A stretch of 64,000 bases of DNA from an uncultured Eubacteriales bacterium (GCA_900319795.1 ONPU01000003.1:1-64000); one strand, 5' to 3'. Positions 51,801 to 59,836 are shown, counted from the first letter of the stretch. Translations and numbers: made by a program. The notes: generated from the letters alone by a model not told the origin.

Positions 51801-52441
51801 TCATTACCGGTGTTCAGTCGGTGAAGAACGGAGCGGGAGCGCTCTCCAAAGGAGCCTCTGCCGCGGCAGCCGGATCCAAATCCCTTTCCCAGGGCCTCAA
51901 CACCTTCATGGAAGGAGTGGCAAGTGCCGACGCCGGCGCGAAAGCCCTTTCAAAAGGCGTGGATTCCTATACGGAGGGAGTCGGCAAAGTCAACAAGGGT
52001 GCAAAACAGCTTGACCAGGGTGCTGCAAAACTGGATTCCAATTCCGCCGCGTTAAAGCAGGGCGGAAAAGACCTGAAGGACGGCGCGAACCAGCTATCAG
52101 AAGGTGCGTCCACACTGGCACAGGGGGCGGATACCCTTGCCGCCAATTCCGAGAAACTGGTCAGCGGCACCGAAGCTCTTAACGAAGGTGCCGAAAAGCT
52201 CGCGAAAGGCATGGCTGAGATTCTCGCCGGTTCGGTAAAACTGAAGGACGGAACTTCAGAACTGGATACCAAGGTCGTGAAGAAGCTCACCACGTTCTAC
52301 GAAGACAACATCCGGGATCTTGACCGCAGGATCACGGATCTGACAGAGGCGGCCGAAGGCTATACGACCTTCACGGGCGCGTCCGACAATGAGGACAGCA
52401 GGGTCCGCTTCATTTATAAAACAGACGGTATTGAAGCGTAA
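48830..52441 (+). CDS. Large secreted helical-repeat protein (YhgE/Pip-like)
   Basis: A 1203-residue extracellular protein. A signal peptide of ~32 residues ends at VFA-ANKG. A folded N-terminal domain (~45-260) includes VSLTIHYYLDGQEISPEEL. From ~285 to ~1150 there are many imperfect heptad-like units of the form L-x-x-G-x-x-x (LADGAKKLSDGI, LAKGTKQLKDNS), the pattern of YhgE/Pip and EsaA-type proteins, which likely forms long helical hairpins. An Ala-rich interruption falls near 680-790. The C-terminus ends RVRFIYKTDGIEA, and no C-terminal membrane helix or sortase motif is present. AAAGGAAG precedes the ATG. The MMPL transporter upstream suggests a joint envelope complex; function is unknown. 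Confidence 0.82.
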   Translation: MKRKQVIALLIAASMAAGTIGNGCFALPVFAANKGEKEDKSNKEEKEETVYVFADANGNTKKITVSNWLKNKDGAASIEDLTSLMDIENVKGDEGFSESADGTLVWDAEGNDIFYQGSTDKEVPVSLTIHYYLDGQEISPEELAGKSGHVKIRIDYTNNEKKGDVYVPFTALTGMVFSDENVKNVTVDHGTILSEGKNTVVVGMGFPGLQESLQSVKDKTDELLQEDEVSGKTRERFTDLEIPESVEIDLDTDNFALATSMTMVASNLLGGDKVDEDQLKEDHESVLDEMDDKMDELEKAGNDLADGAKKLSDGIDEANDSMPDLTKGTSELQKGVKEYTDGVDKVDEGAGKLAEGADEASKGAVKLAKGIDDYTDGVSQIKDGADTLAKGTKTLDGNSATLSKGASDLAKGTKQLKDNSKKLTDGAASLQSGNEQIQKGAQQLYDGIDGQNGLQNGVKAYTGGVSELAGGIETMYGSVHGDGTAENPGLQAGVSSLEQGVSAYTAGVASAADGAAKLKAGSAQLKAGAAALNDEEHGLPAYVAGVGQLTEGVQEVGTKVPQLSGGVTQVADGASKLAEGVSAGAGKITEGASGVQDGADQLKKGTADFVSSASKLPQAITDAAGSMEELETGAGTVAGGLQSAKSGASSLAEAAGSIAEAASAADVDFEGAKGSARTAGVEAGKAVGQSAGEEAGAGLAKVTTVDVNSDVQAALSAAGLTEEQIAAVNAKLSDININAKVNDAIASAANESAKAAASAAASAASEAAANAAASAAADTAIGAVQGSVETMKGQLGGIKEAAGSLQEGASGLQGSLAELAEGAQKVAGGVKEAKNTIAGSASDLSGQLETMQNGASQLTDGADKISEGASELSAGAGTMVQKAGELKAGAEQVSAGMNQLAEGASKASEGAKQLDAAKDPLLQGAGALAQGSSDLDEGISSLTDGLNQLKGNNETLTNGMSTLAGSASALDGGLQKLNEGAKTLNGSSLALITGVQSVKNGAGALSKGASAAAAGSKSLSQGLNTFMEGVASADAGAKALSKGVDSYTEGVGKVNKGAKQLDQGAAKLDSNSAALKQGGKDLKDGANQLSEGASTLAQGADTLAANSEKLVSGTEALNEGAEKLAKGMAEILAGSVKLKDGTSELDTKVVKKLTTFYEDNIRDLDRRITDLTEAAEGYTTFTGASDNEDSRVRFIYKTDGIEA
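49730..52280 (+). repeat. Degenerate short tandem repeats encoding the helical heptads
   Basis: Repeated 21-bp-scale units coding L-x-x-G-A-x-x-type heptads cover about 2.5 kb. Copies are diverged in DNA, so the array is ancient rather than a recent slippage product. Confidence 0.6.
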
Positions 52442-52447
52442 GACATC

Positions 52448-52483
52448 CTAAAGAATCACTTCCTTGTTTTTGCGATTCTTTAG
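52448..52483 (+). terminator. Hairpin after the repeat-protein gene
   Basis: A 10-bp stem CTAAAGAATC / GATTCTTTAG with a 16-base loop, seven bases after the stop codon. No T-tract follows, so termination would be weak; the antiporter promoter overlaps it. Confidence 0.4.
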
Positions 52484-52492
52484 TGCTACAAT
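52464..52492 (+). promoter_or_regulatory. Promoter of the cation/proton antiporter gene
   Basis: TTGTTT (52464-52469), 17 bases, TACAAT (52487-52492) preceded by TGC (extended -10). Confidence 0.6.
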
Positions 52493-52533
52493 ACAGCCCG
52501 GATTAGTGAAAATGAAAGGAAGTGATTTTTCAA

Positions 52534-53835
52534 ATGCAGTCTCTACTATTGATTGCTGTCGCTTTGTTCGCCGGACTGCTCCTCACCCGTCTCTTCGTCC
52601 GCTTCCATCTGCCGGACGTCACCGCGTATCTGGTCGCGGGCGTGCTGATCGGCCCGTGCGTGATCGGCAGGCTGGGGATCCCCTGCCTCGGATTCAACAC
52701 GTTTGAGCAGGTCGATTCGCTCTCTGTCATTTCCGACGTGGCACTGGGCTTTATCGCCTTCGCGATCGGGCATGAGTTTCAGCTGTCGGCGATTAAGAAG
52801 ACGGGAAAACAGGCGGTCGTCATCGGCATTATCCAGGCGTGTTTCGCTACATTGTTCGTGGATATCGCGTTGATTTCGCTGCATTTTCTGATGCCGGACC
52901 TGCTGTCTCTTCCTGTAGCGATTACACTCGGGGCGATTGCCGCTGCAACGGCACCGGCTGCAACGCTGATGGTTGTACGGCAGTATAAGGCAAAAGGGCC
53001 CGTTACGGATGTACTGCTGCCCGTAGTTGCCCTGGACGATGCCGTCGGATTGGTGATTTTCGCAGTCTCATTCGGCGTCGCGCAGGCCATTGTAAACGGG
53101 GAAACCAACATCGCCGCTCTGATCATGGAGCCGCTGATGGAGGTTGTTCTCTCGCTCTTGTTCGGAGGAGTGGTGGGACTCATCCTCACCTGGCTGGAGC
53201 GGTATTTCCATTCTCACCGGAACAGGAATGCCCTGATTGTCGGCAGCGTCGTGCTGACCGTGGCCGTAAGCCAGCTGAAGATCCCGGCAGGGCCATTTAC
53301 ATTTGGATTCTCTTCTTTGCTTGTCTGTATGATGCTGGGCACGGTATTTTGCAATATGTGCCCCTTAAGCGAAGAACTGATGCTGCAGGCTGACCGCTGG
53401 TCCGGACCCGCTGTGACGCTGTTCTTCGTCCTGAGCGGTTCCGCGCTGGAATTCGGTGTCTTCCGGGAGCCGGCTGTCATCATGATCGGCCTTGTGTACA
53501 TTGCGGCCCGTTCTCTCGGAAAGTACTTCGGTGCCGGCTGGTCCTCGACGCTGGTCCACAGCCCCGAGCCTGTCCGGAAGTGGTTGGGCATTACGCTCCT
53601 CCCACAAGCGGGTGTCGCGCTTGGCATGTGCGCCACGGCGTACCGGGTGCTCGGAGGTGCAGAGGGAACGCTCATCCGTAACATCGTCCTGTTCTCCGTC
53701 CTGGTCTATGAACTCGTCGGCCCGAGTCTTACCAAGATGGCGCTGACGAAAGCCGGAGATATCAAGACGATGCCGGAGGAAGTCAAAACCCGCCGCGAGA
53801 AACAGCTTGAAGAACTTAAAAAACGGCCTGTATAA
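52534..53835 (+). CDS. Cation/proton antiporter (CPA2/KefB-like)
   Basis: A 433-residue protein with about 12-13 helices of the Na+/H+ exchanger fold. It starts with LLLTRLFVRFHLPDVTAYLVAGVLIGP, the usual CPA2 N-terminus, and contains FIAFAIGHEF, ATAPAATLMVVRQYKAKGP and VVALDDAVGLVIF, whose Asp pair is the ion-binding site. No TrkA-N or cyclic-nucleotide domain follows, so regulation by a fused domain is absent. The ion (Na+ or K+) is not decided by sequence. ATG at 52534 follows AAAGGAAGTGAT, an almost full anti-16S match, at seven bases; an in-frame GTG at 52522 lies within that site. Confidence 0.88.
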   Translation: MQSLLLIAVALFAGLLLTRLFVRFHLPDVTAYLVAGVLIGPCVIGRLGIPCLGFNTFEQVDSLSVISDVALGFIAFAIGHEFQLSAIKKTGKQAVVIGIIQACFATLFVDIALISLHFLMPDLLSLPVAITLGAIAAATAPAATLMVVRQYKAKGPVTDVLLPVVALDDAVGLVIFAVSFGVAQAIVNGETNIAALIMEPLMEVVLSLLFGGVVGLILTWLERYFHSHRNRNALIVGSVVLTVAVSQLKIPAGPFTFGFSSLLVCMMLGTVFCNMCPLSEELMLQADRWSGPAVTLFFVLSGSALEFGVFREPAVIMIGLVYIAARSLGKYFGAGWSSTLVHSPEPVRKWLGITLLPQAGVALGMCATAYRVLGGAEGTLIRNIVLFSVLVYELVGPSLTKMALTKAGDIKTMPEEVKTRREKQLEELKKRPV

Positions 53836-53848
53836 AAAAGCAGGGCGT

Positions 53849-53907
53849 ACCAAAGGTGCCAGACCCCTGTGGTGCAGTTTGCACCACAGGGGTCTGGCAC
53901 CTTTGGT
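53849..53907. repeat. REPIN-like inverted pair of REP palindromes, copy 3
   Basis: Two 28-bp arms that are perfect inverted copies (53849-53876 and 53880-53907) around GTT. Each arm is one REP unit (…GGTGCCAGACCCCTGTGGTGCA and its complement). It follows the antiporter stop codon by 13 bases. As RNA it would form a long stable hairpin, but no T-tract follows. Confidence 0.85.
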
Positions 53908-53931
53908 GCACTACCCAAAACGGGCGATTAG

Positions 53932-53940
53932 TGTTATGAT
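53932..53940 (+). promoter_or_regulatory. Extended -10 promoter of ddl
   Basis: TGT-TATGAT (-10 at 53935-53940), 32 bases before the ddl ATG; the -35 region is poor. Confidence 0.5.
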
Positions 53941-53972
53941 AAAGCGAATAATGGGATTACGAGGATAACCTG

Positions 53973-55094
53973 ATGGATAAGAATATGAAAATTGTTGTGT
54001 TGTGCGGCGGCATTTCCACGGAGAGAGAGATCTCGATCGTGTCGGGCGCCGGTGTGTGCGGGGCTTTGAGGCAGAAAGGCCACAGAGCCATTCTTCTGGA
54101 TGTGTATTTCGGAGATGAGTACGCGGATTTGATGAACGCGTTTCCGGAAGAGTATGATCTGAAATCGGCCGAGTCGTATATCCACAGCTTTGACGGAAAA
54201 GCCGCGGCGGCCGTCCAGAACGCGAACAGGAGCTTTTTCGGGGCCAATGTGATCAAGCTGTGCAAGATGGCGGATATTGTATTTCTGGCGCTGCACGGAG
54301 CGGAGGGAGAGAACGGAAAGGTTCAGGCGGCATTCGACCTTCACGGAATCCGCTATACGGGAACCGGCTATGTCGGCTCGGCGCTCGCGATGGACAAAGT
54401 ACTCTCCAGAATCATGTTCCGGGCAAACGGCATTCCGGTGGCGGAAGGAATTACCATTTCCAAAGAGGAATACAAGACGTACTGCAGGGATCTGCAGGAT
54501 ATGGAATCCGCGGCAGCCGCCAACCAGATCGTGATGACGACGCTGAAGGAACATGGCATGGAACTTCCCGTCGTTGTAAAAGTAGCCTGCGGCGGTTCTT
54601 CCGTCGGTGTTTATATTCCCGAAACACCCAGGGATTATGAACAGGCGCTGCATGACGCGTTTGAAATCGAGGACCAGGTGGTTATTGAAGACTATATCGA
54701 CGGCCGGGAATTCTCGGTCGGCGTGATCGAGGGAGAGGCGCTCCCGATTATCGAGATCGCCCCCATCGAAGGATTTTATGACTATAAAAATAAATATACC
54801 GCGGGCGCGGCAATCGAGACCTGCCCGGCGGATATACCGGGCGACCTGACGCGCAGGATGAAAGGCTATGCCGAGGATGCCTACAAAGCTCTGACGCTGG
54901 AAGCCTATGGACGCATTGACTTTATGGTGGACAAAGACGGCAGCATTTATGCCCTCGAGGGCAACACGCTGCCGGGAATGACGCCGACTTCCCTGATTCC
55001 GCAGGAAGCGGCGGCTCTGGGAATTCCCTATCCGGAGCTGTGCGAAAAACTCATTGAAGTAAGCCTGAAGAAGTATGGGATTAAGAGAAACTGA
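53973..55094 (+). CDS. ddl: D-alanine--D-alanine ligase
   Basis: Makes the D-Ala-D-Ala dipeptide for peptidoglycan. The 373 residues have the ATP-grasp fold: VVLCGGISTEREISIVSG at the N-terminus, LHGAEGENGKVQ, VVVKVACGGSSVGV (nucleotide loop), IDGREFSVGVI, YDYKNKYTAG in the omega loop, and EGNTLPGMTPTSLIPQEA with metal ligands. The Tyr in the omega loop suggests D-Ala rather than D-lactate specificity, by analogy to Ddl. GAGGATA precedes the ATG. murF starts 21 bases downstream, completing the UDP-MurNAc-pentapeptide steps. Confidence 0.95.
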   Translation: MDKNMKIVVLCGGISTEREISIVSGAGVCGALRQKGHRAILLDVYFGDEYADLMNAFPEEYDLKSAESYIHSFDGKAAAAVQNANRSFFGANVIKLCKMADIVFLALHGAEGENGKVQAAFDLHGIRYTGTGYVGSALAMDKVLSRIMFRANGIPVAEGITISKEEYKTYCRDLQDMESAAAANQIVMTTLKEHGMELPVVVKVACGGSSVGVYIPETPRDYEQALHDAFEIEDQVVIEDYIDGREFSVGVIEGEALPIIEIAPIEGFYDYKNKYTAGAAIETCPADIPGDLTRRMKGYAEDAYKALTLEAYGRIDFMVDKDGSIYALEGNTLPGMTPTSLIPQEAAALGIPYPELCEKLIEVSLKKYGIKRN

Positions 55095-55115
55095 CGAAGG
55101 CAAGGAGAACGTATT

Positions 55116-56498
55116 TTGAAAGATCTTAGCGTTAGAAATATCATCGGCGCCGTACACGGCAAATATCACGGCCCGCGGGACATCCTGGAACAGGAGGTCA
55201 CGGACGTCGTCATTGACAGCAGAAAGGCCACAGAAGGCTGTCTCTTTATCCCGATGAAGGGAGAACGGGTGGACGGGCACGATTTCATTTCCCAGGTCAT
55301 GGAGGAAAAAGGCGCGCTGGTCACGCTGACCGAACATGCCGACGGCATGCCCGACGTCCCTTACATCGTGGTGGAGTCGACCGCGACGGCCATTCAGGAG
55401 CTCGCCGGTTTTTACCGCAGGGCGCTCGATATCCCGGTCGTCGGAATCACCGGTTCCGTCGGAAAAACAAGTACGAAGGAAATGATTGCCTCGGTGCTTT
55501 CGCAGAAAATGCGGGTTCTGAAAACCGCCGGCAATTTCAATAACAATATCGGGCTGCCGCTCACCATTTTCCGCCTCAGGGAAGAGGACGAGATCGCGGT
55601 TCTGGAAATGGGAATCAGCCATTTCGGGGAAATGACCGAACTCGCCGAAACCGCGGAGCCGAATACGATGGTGATCACTAATATCGGCACCTGCCACCTC
55701 GAATTCCTGAAAGACAGGGACGGCGTCTTCCGCGCGAAGACCGAGTGCTTCGACTATGTGAAGCTGGATGGAAATGTCATCCTGAACGGCGACGACGACA
55801 AGCTGATCCAGGTGGAAGAGGTTCACGGCAGAAGACCGGTCTTCTTCGGCCTGAGCCCGCGTTTCCGCGTCTACGCGGACAATATTCGTCCCCTCGGATT
55901 CAAAGGTACGGCCTGCACCATCCACATTGATGAGGACGAATTCGACGTTACCGTTCCCCTTCCCGGAGAGCATATGGTCCGGAACGCGCTGGCAGGGGCG
56001 GCTGTCGGGTCGGCATACGGCCTTACGGCGGATGAAATCAAGGCCGGTATCGAATCATTTGAAAGCCTTTCGGGACGGTTCAATCTGATCGAAAACGGCG
56101 GGCTCATGATCATCGATGACTGCTACAACGCGAATCCGATGTCGATGAAGGCCTCGCTTTCAGTCCTTAAGGATGTGAGCGGGAAGAGAATCGCCATCTT
56201 GGGAGACATGGGCGAACTCGGGCCGGATGAGGCCGCGCTCCATCGTGAAGTCGGAGAATACGCGGGCACGCTTGGCCTCGACCTCTATGTGACCGCCGGT
56301 CCCCTTTCGGAAAATATGGCGGCAGGCATCCGCAAGACCTGTCCGGAAGCCGAAATCCGTTCGTACCCGGATACGGAAGCGCTTCTTTCGGAAGTGAAGC
56401 AGCTGGTCGGAAATGAGGGAAATGTACTCGTGAAGGCGTCCCACTTCATGGGATTTGATAAAGTGGTGGATCTGCTTCGGGAGCCATTTCACTCATAA
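55116..56498 (+). CDS. murF: UDP-N-acetylmuramoyl-tripeptide--D-alanyl-D-alanine ligase
   Basis: Adds the D-Ala-D-Ala made by Ddl to the UDP-MurNAc tripeptide. The 460 residues show DSRKATEGCLFIPMKGERVDGH, the ATP loop GITGSVGKTSTKEM, NFNNNIGLPLT, EMGISHFGEM, and DDCYNANPMSMKASL. The start is TTG at 55116 with AAGGAG seven bases upstream; the frame agrees with the family N-terminus. It is followed by the barnase-like gene after 27 bases. Confidence 0.95.
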   Translation: MKDLSVRNIIGAVHGKYHGPRDILEQEVTDVVIDSRKATEGCLFIPMKGERVDGHDFISQVMEEKGALVTLTEHADGMPDVPYIVVESTATAIQELAGFYRRALDIPVVGITGSVGKTSTKEMIASVLSQKMRVLKTAGNFNNNIGLPLTIFRLREEDEIAVLEMGISHFGEMTELAETAEPNTMVITNIGTCHLEFLKDRDGVFRAKTECFDYVKLDGNVILNGDDDKLIQVEEVHGRRPVFFGLSPRFRVYADNIRPLGFKGTACTIHIDEDEFDVTVPLPGEHMVRNALAGAAVGSAYGLTADEIKAGIESFESLSGRFNLIENGGLMIIDDCYNANPMSMKASLSVLKDVSGKRIAILGDMGELGPDEAALHREVGEYAGTLGLDLYVTAGPLSENMAAGIRKTCPEAEIRSYPDTEALLSEVKQLVGNEGNVLVKASHFMGFDKVVDLLREPFHS

Positions 56499-56525
56499 GA
56501 AAAAATTCGGAGGAGATAAAGATCG

Positions 56526-57047
56526 ATGAAAAAGACAATGCGTTTGATCAGCGTGATCCTTTCGGTACTCGTTCTTTTGTGCATCTGCGTAGCCTGCGGA
56601 GGCAGCCGGATCGCTGCCGCGGGGAACAAAAAGCAAACTGCCCTCGATGGAGACGGGAGCATCGCGGAGATCCCTGCCGAGAAAGATGAAGTGACCGTCG
56701 AGGAGGACGGCGAGTATACCTCGAAAGACGAGGTGGCGCTCTATATTCATCTCTACGGACATCTGCCGTCCAACTATATTACGAAGAAGGAAGCCCAGGA
56801 CCTCGGATGGTCCGGCGGATATCTCTGGGACTATGCCCCGGGCAAATCCATCGGCGGATCCCGCTTCGGCAATTATGAAGGAAATCTCCCTGACGCGAAG
56901 GGGCGGAAGTACTTTGAATGCGATATCGACTACAGCGGAAAGAAGCGGGGAGCCAAACGAATTGTCTATTCGAACGATGGTCTGATTTACTATACGGAAG
57001 ATCATTATGAGACATTTGAGAAGCTGTATGAAGCCGAAGAGCCTTAA
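56526..57047 (+). CDS. Barnase-like secreted ribonuclease
   Basis: A 173-residue extracellular RNase of the barnase (N1/T1) family. A signal segment (~1-24, hydrophobic, ending CVACGG and possibly lipid-anchored) and a ~40-residue acidic linker precede the catalytic domain (~64-170). Catalytic residues align with barnase by spacing: Glu131 (barnase E73), Arg141 (R83), Arg145 (R87) and His160 (H102) are all present. ALYIHLYGHLPSNYITKKEA matches the family N-terminus. GGAGGAG precedes the ATG. The inhibitor gene follows 21 bases later, as expected for a toxin-immunity pair. Confidence 0.92.
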   Translation: MKKTMRLISVILSVLVLLCICVACGGSRIAAAGNKKQTALDGDGSIAEIPAEKDEVTVEEDGEYTSKDEVALYIHLYGHLPSNYITKKEAQDLGWSGGYLWDYAPGKSIGGSRFGNYEGNLPDAKGRKYFECDIDYSGKKRGAKRIVYSNDGLIYYTEDHYETFEKLYEAEEP

Positions 57048-57068
57048 GCGGAATGGAAAGGCGGTATT

Positions 57069-57377
57069 ATGAAAAAGATTATTCTGGATTTTAATACGAC
57101 CCGTACAAGAGAAGACGTTCACAAATATCTCGCCATGAAGTTTGATTTTCCGGATTACTACGGAGAAAATCTCGACGCGCTCTATGACTGCCTGACGGAT
57201 ATCGGAGAGCCGACCTGCGCGGGGTTCTTCATGCCCAGGGAGAGGGAAATGATACCCTATCTGCAGCGGATCGCTCATGTGATGAGGGACGCTGAGGATG
57301 AAAATAAGAACTTCGCCGTGATTTTCGGAGACATGGAAGCCAATTTTGAGGATGAACTGGATTTCATGGATTTCTGA
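57069..57377 (+). CDS. Barstar-family ribonuclease inhibitor
   Basis: A 102-residue cytosolic inhibitor. Near residues 28-42 it carries YYGENLDALYDCLTD, the barstar helix that plugs the RNase active site; the Asp residues equivalent to barstar D35 and D39 are present, with Tyr in place of W38. The acidic C-terminal half also fits. GGAAAGG precedes the ATG. It lies directly after the barnase gene, so it should protect the producer from RNase that has not been exported. Confidence 0.93.
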   Translation: MKKIILDFNTTRTREDVHKYLAMKFDFPDYYGENLDALYDCLTDIGEPTCAGFFMPREREMIPYLQRIAHVMRDAEDENKNFAVIFGDMEANFEDELDFMDF

Positions 57378-57413
57378 GGAAATTTGTTTTGTAATTAAGG
57401 GAGGAAATGTCAG

Positions 57414-58151
57414 ATGCGACTCATTCCCATCGGAATATTTCTGATTCTGTATCTTGTCCTGTCCGTACCGATCATGCTGGTGCTTCTCGTTTTCAGGCAG
57501 TTTCAGCCGAAGAAGGCGGAGCTTAAGATGCTGAGAATCGTACAGTGGGCATTTAAGGTGGTTCTGTTCCTTGCGGGAACCGATATTACGACGATCGGCC
57601 TTGAGAAGATTCCGGCCGACGAGGCGATGTTATTTGTAGCGAATCATCAGGGGGTGTTCGATATTCTGATCGGCTATTCCCAGATGAAGAACAGGACGGG
57701 TTTTATTTCCAAAGACAGTGTGAAGAAGATTCCGCTCCTCAACTGGAATATGATGTTTATCGGCTGTCTTTTCCTCAACCGTGAAGACCTGAAACAGGGC
57801 CTTCAGGTGATTAAGGACGCGATTGAAGCCGTGAAGGACGGCCGGTCGATCTTCATTTTCCCGGAAGGGACGCGCAATAAAGGGGCGGACAAGACACAGC
57901 TTCTCGAATTCCACAGAGGCAGCTTCAAGATCGCGCAGAGAACCGACTGCAGAATCGTACCGGTTTCGTTTAACAATACAACTGCCGTTATGGACGACCA
58001 TATGCCGTGGATCAAAAAGGCACACGTGGTCGTGGAATATGGTGAGCCGGTGCGTTACAGCGACCTGACAAAAGAGGAGCAGCGGCATATTGACGAGTAT
58101 TTCAGAGAGCGTATTTCACAGATGGTGAAGAAAAATCAGGAGCTCGTCTGA
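57414..58151 (+). CDS. plsC: 1-acyl-sn-glycerol-3-phosphate acyltransferase
   Basis: A 245-residue membrane-associated acyltransferase that makes phosphatidic acid. Two N-terminal hydrophobic segments (~2-25 and ~43-60) are followed by the HX4D motif NHQGVFD near residue 78, the substrate-binding FLNRED, and FPEGTRNKG near 146. A GGGAGG site precedes the ATG. It is the last gene after ddl, murF and the RNase pair; a strong promoter for ispE begins nine bases after its stop. Confidence 0.92.
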   Translation: MRLIPIGIFLILYLVLSVPIMLVLLVFRQFQPKKAELKMLRIVQWAFKVVLFLAGTDITTIGLEKIPADEAMLFVANHQGVFDILIGYSQMKNRTGFISKDSVKKIPLLNWNMMFIGCLFLNREDLKQGLQVIKDAIEAVKDGRSIFIFPEGTRNKGADKTQLLEFHRGSFKIAQRTDCRIVPVSFNNTTAVMDDHMPWIKKAHVVVEYGEPVRYSDLTKEEQRHIDEYFRERISQMVKKNQELV

Positions 58152-58159
58152 CGGGCGGA

Positions 58160-58188
58160 TTGAAGTTTTCGGAAAAAGCGGGTATAAT
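58160..58188 (+). promoter_or_regulatory. Sigma-A promoter of ispE
   Basis: TTGAAG (58160-58165), 17 bases, TATAAT (58183-58188). Confidence 0.85.
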
Positions 58189-58224
58189 GGAACTGTATAC
58201 AAAAAACAAAGGAAATACAATTCT

Positions 58225-59124
58225 ATGTTCCTGCGAGCTACGGCTAAAATCAATCTCTGTCTGGACGTATTGAGAAAACGTCCTGATGGGTATCATGATG
58301 TGAGAATGGTGATGCAGATGGTCGGTATGTACGACCGTCTGCATCTTTATGCGTCAAAGAGGCCCGAGTCCGAAAAGGGACCGGGACGGATTACGCTTTC
58401 CGTCAATCTCCCCTATATTCCTGCTGATGAAAATAATCTGGCAGTCAAAGCCGCCCGCCTTCTTATGGATGAGAAGGGCGTGACGGATGACCTGAAGATC
58501 CGGCTTGGCAAGTTTATTCCGGTTGCCGCCGGACTTGCCGGAGGAAGCTCGGACGCCGCCATGACGATGATCGGCGTCAACCAGCTTTTTCATCTGGGAT
58601 TCAGTGATGAGGAACTGATGGAGCGGGGAAAGAAAATCGGGGCGGATGTACCGTACTGTATCATGCGCGGAACAGCGCTGTCGGAGGGGATCGGAGAAAT
58701 CCTGACGCCTCTGCCGGATCTGCCGGACTGCGGCATCCTTCTCAGCAAGCCGTCCTGTCCCGTTTCGACGAAAGAAGTATACGGCAATCTTCATGTAAAT
58801 GAACTGAGCCGTGACGACCATCCCGATGTGGACCGGATGCTGGAAGCTCTCGGCCGCGGCGATCTTAAGGGGATCTGTGAGCCGGGGTGTATGAGCAATG
58901 TTCTCGAGCTGGTGACGGCTCCGAATCATCCTGAGATCGGTGAACTGGAGCGCGAAATGAAACGGCTCGGGGCCTTGAACGCGGTGATGAGCGGAAGCGG
59001 GCCGACGGTGTTCGGCATTTTCAAAGATATTGACGAAGCGGAGAGGGCATGCGGTGAAATACGAAGGCGCTTCCCCCAGGTAAGAAGCTTTGCCACACGA
59101 CCTGTGAAGCGGGAAGAACTATAA
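58225..59124 (+). CDS. ispE: 4-diphosphocytidyl-2-C-methyl-D-erythritol kinase
   Basis: Fourth enzyme of the MEP isoprenoid pathway, a GHMP kinase of 299 residues. Motifs: TAKINLCLDVLRKRPDGYHDV with the catalytic Lys, the ATP loop VAAGLAGGSSDAA near residue 96, GADVPYC with catalytic Asp, and the C-terminal MSGSGPTVFG. It presumably feeds undecaprenyl phosphate synthesis, in line with nearby cell-wall genes. The GntR gene follows 16 bases later. Confidence 0.95.
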   Translation: MFLRATAKINLCLDVLRKRPDGYHDVRMVMQMVGMYDRLHLYASKRPESEKGPGRITLSVNLPYIPADENNLAVKAARLLMDEKGVTDDLKIRLGKFIPVAAGLAGGSSDAAMTMIGVNQLFHLGFSDEELMERGKKIGADVPYCIMRGTALSEGIGEILTPLPDLPDCGILLSKPSCPVSTKEVYGNLHVNELSRDDHPDVDRMLEALGRGDLKGICEPGCMSNVLELVTAPNHPEIGELEREMKRLGALNAVMSGSGPTVFGIFKDIDEAERACGEIRRRFPQVRSFATRPVKREEL

Positions 59125-59140
59125 GAGAAGGTTTGAGAAA

Positions 59141-59836
59141 ATGAGGGACATAAACGAGATGAAACCGGAAGAGTATATGCCGCTGAGAGAAGTGGTATTT
59201 CTGACTCTTCGCAGAAGAATTTTAAGAGGAGAATTAAAACCGGGTGAACGGCTGATGGAAATCAGCCTTGCCAACCGCCTCGGCGTATCGAGAACGCCGA
59301 TCAGGGAAGCCATTCACAAGCTGGAGAATGAGGGACTGGTCGTAATGGTGCCCCGGCGGGGAGCCCATGTGGCGGAAATCACCAGGCAGGAGCTGGACGA
59401 CGTTCTGGAAGTGCGCAGATCGCTGGAGATGCTCGCGATCCAAAGAGCATGTGAACATATAACACCGGAAGAAATCCGGGAACTGAAAGAGGCGGAGGAA
59501 CTCTTCGCGGCGATGGTAGCCAAAGAGGACGCGGATTTTACAGAGCTTGGCGAGCTGGACGAACAGTTCCACGACGTGATTTACAACGCGACCGGGAACC
59601 GCCGGCTGATACAGATCCTCAATAATCTGCGCGAGCAGATGTACCGTTTCCGCGTTGAATACCTGAAGGATGAGGATATCCGGGAAACACTGACAAAGGA
59701 ACACGACGCGATCATCAAAGCGCTCGAAGAGCGGAATGCGGAAGAAGCGCTGCGGATCATCAAGCTTCACATTGACAATCAGCATCAGACGATCAACGCG
59801 GAACTGGATATGCGGGATTCCGCGGCACAGGGCTGA
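59141..59836 (+). CDS. GntR-family regulator with FCD domain
   Basis: A 231-residue regulator. The N-terminal winged helix (LRRRILRGELKPGERLMEISLANRLGVSRTPIREAIHKLENEGLV) is typical of GntR/FadR. The C-terminal all-helical FCD domain (~85-220) has the metal/ligand positions EVRRSLEMLAIQRA, DEQFHDVIY and KEHDAIIKAL. FCD regulators usually sense small carboxylic acids; ligand and targets are unknown. An AAGGTTTGAG stretch precedes the ATG. It lies between ispE and murI. Confidence 0.9.
   Translation: MRDINEMKPEEYMPLREVVFLTLRRRILRGELKPGERLMEISLANRLGVSRTPIREAIHKLENEGLVVMVPRRGAHVAEITRQELDDVLEVRRSLEMLAIQRACEHITPEEIRELKEAEELFAAMVAKEDADFTELGELDEQFHDVIYNATGNRRLIQILNNLREQMYRFRVEYLKDEDIRETLTKEHDAIIKALEERNAEEALRIIKLHIDNQHQTINAELDMRDSAAQG

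Noticed and set aside
53934-55973. A 679-codon open frame on the minus strand opposite ddl and murF
   Set aside because: The plus strand encodes two textbook enzymes here. The antisense frame has no family-like motifs and no ribosome site; it results from GC-rich codon usage.
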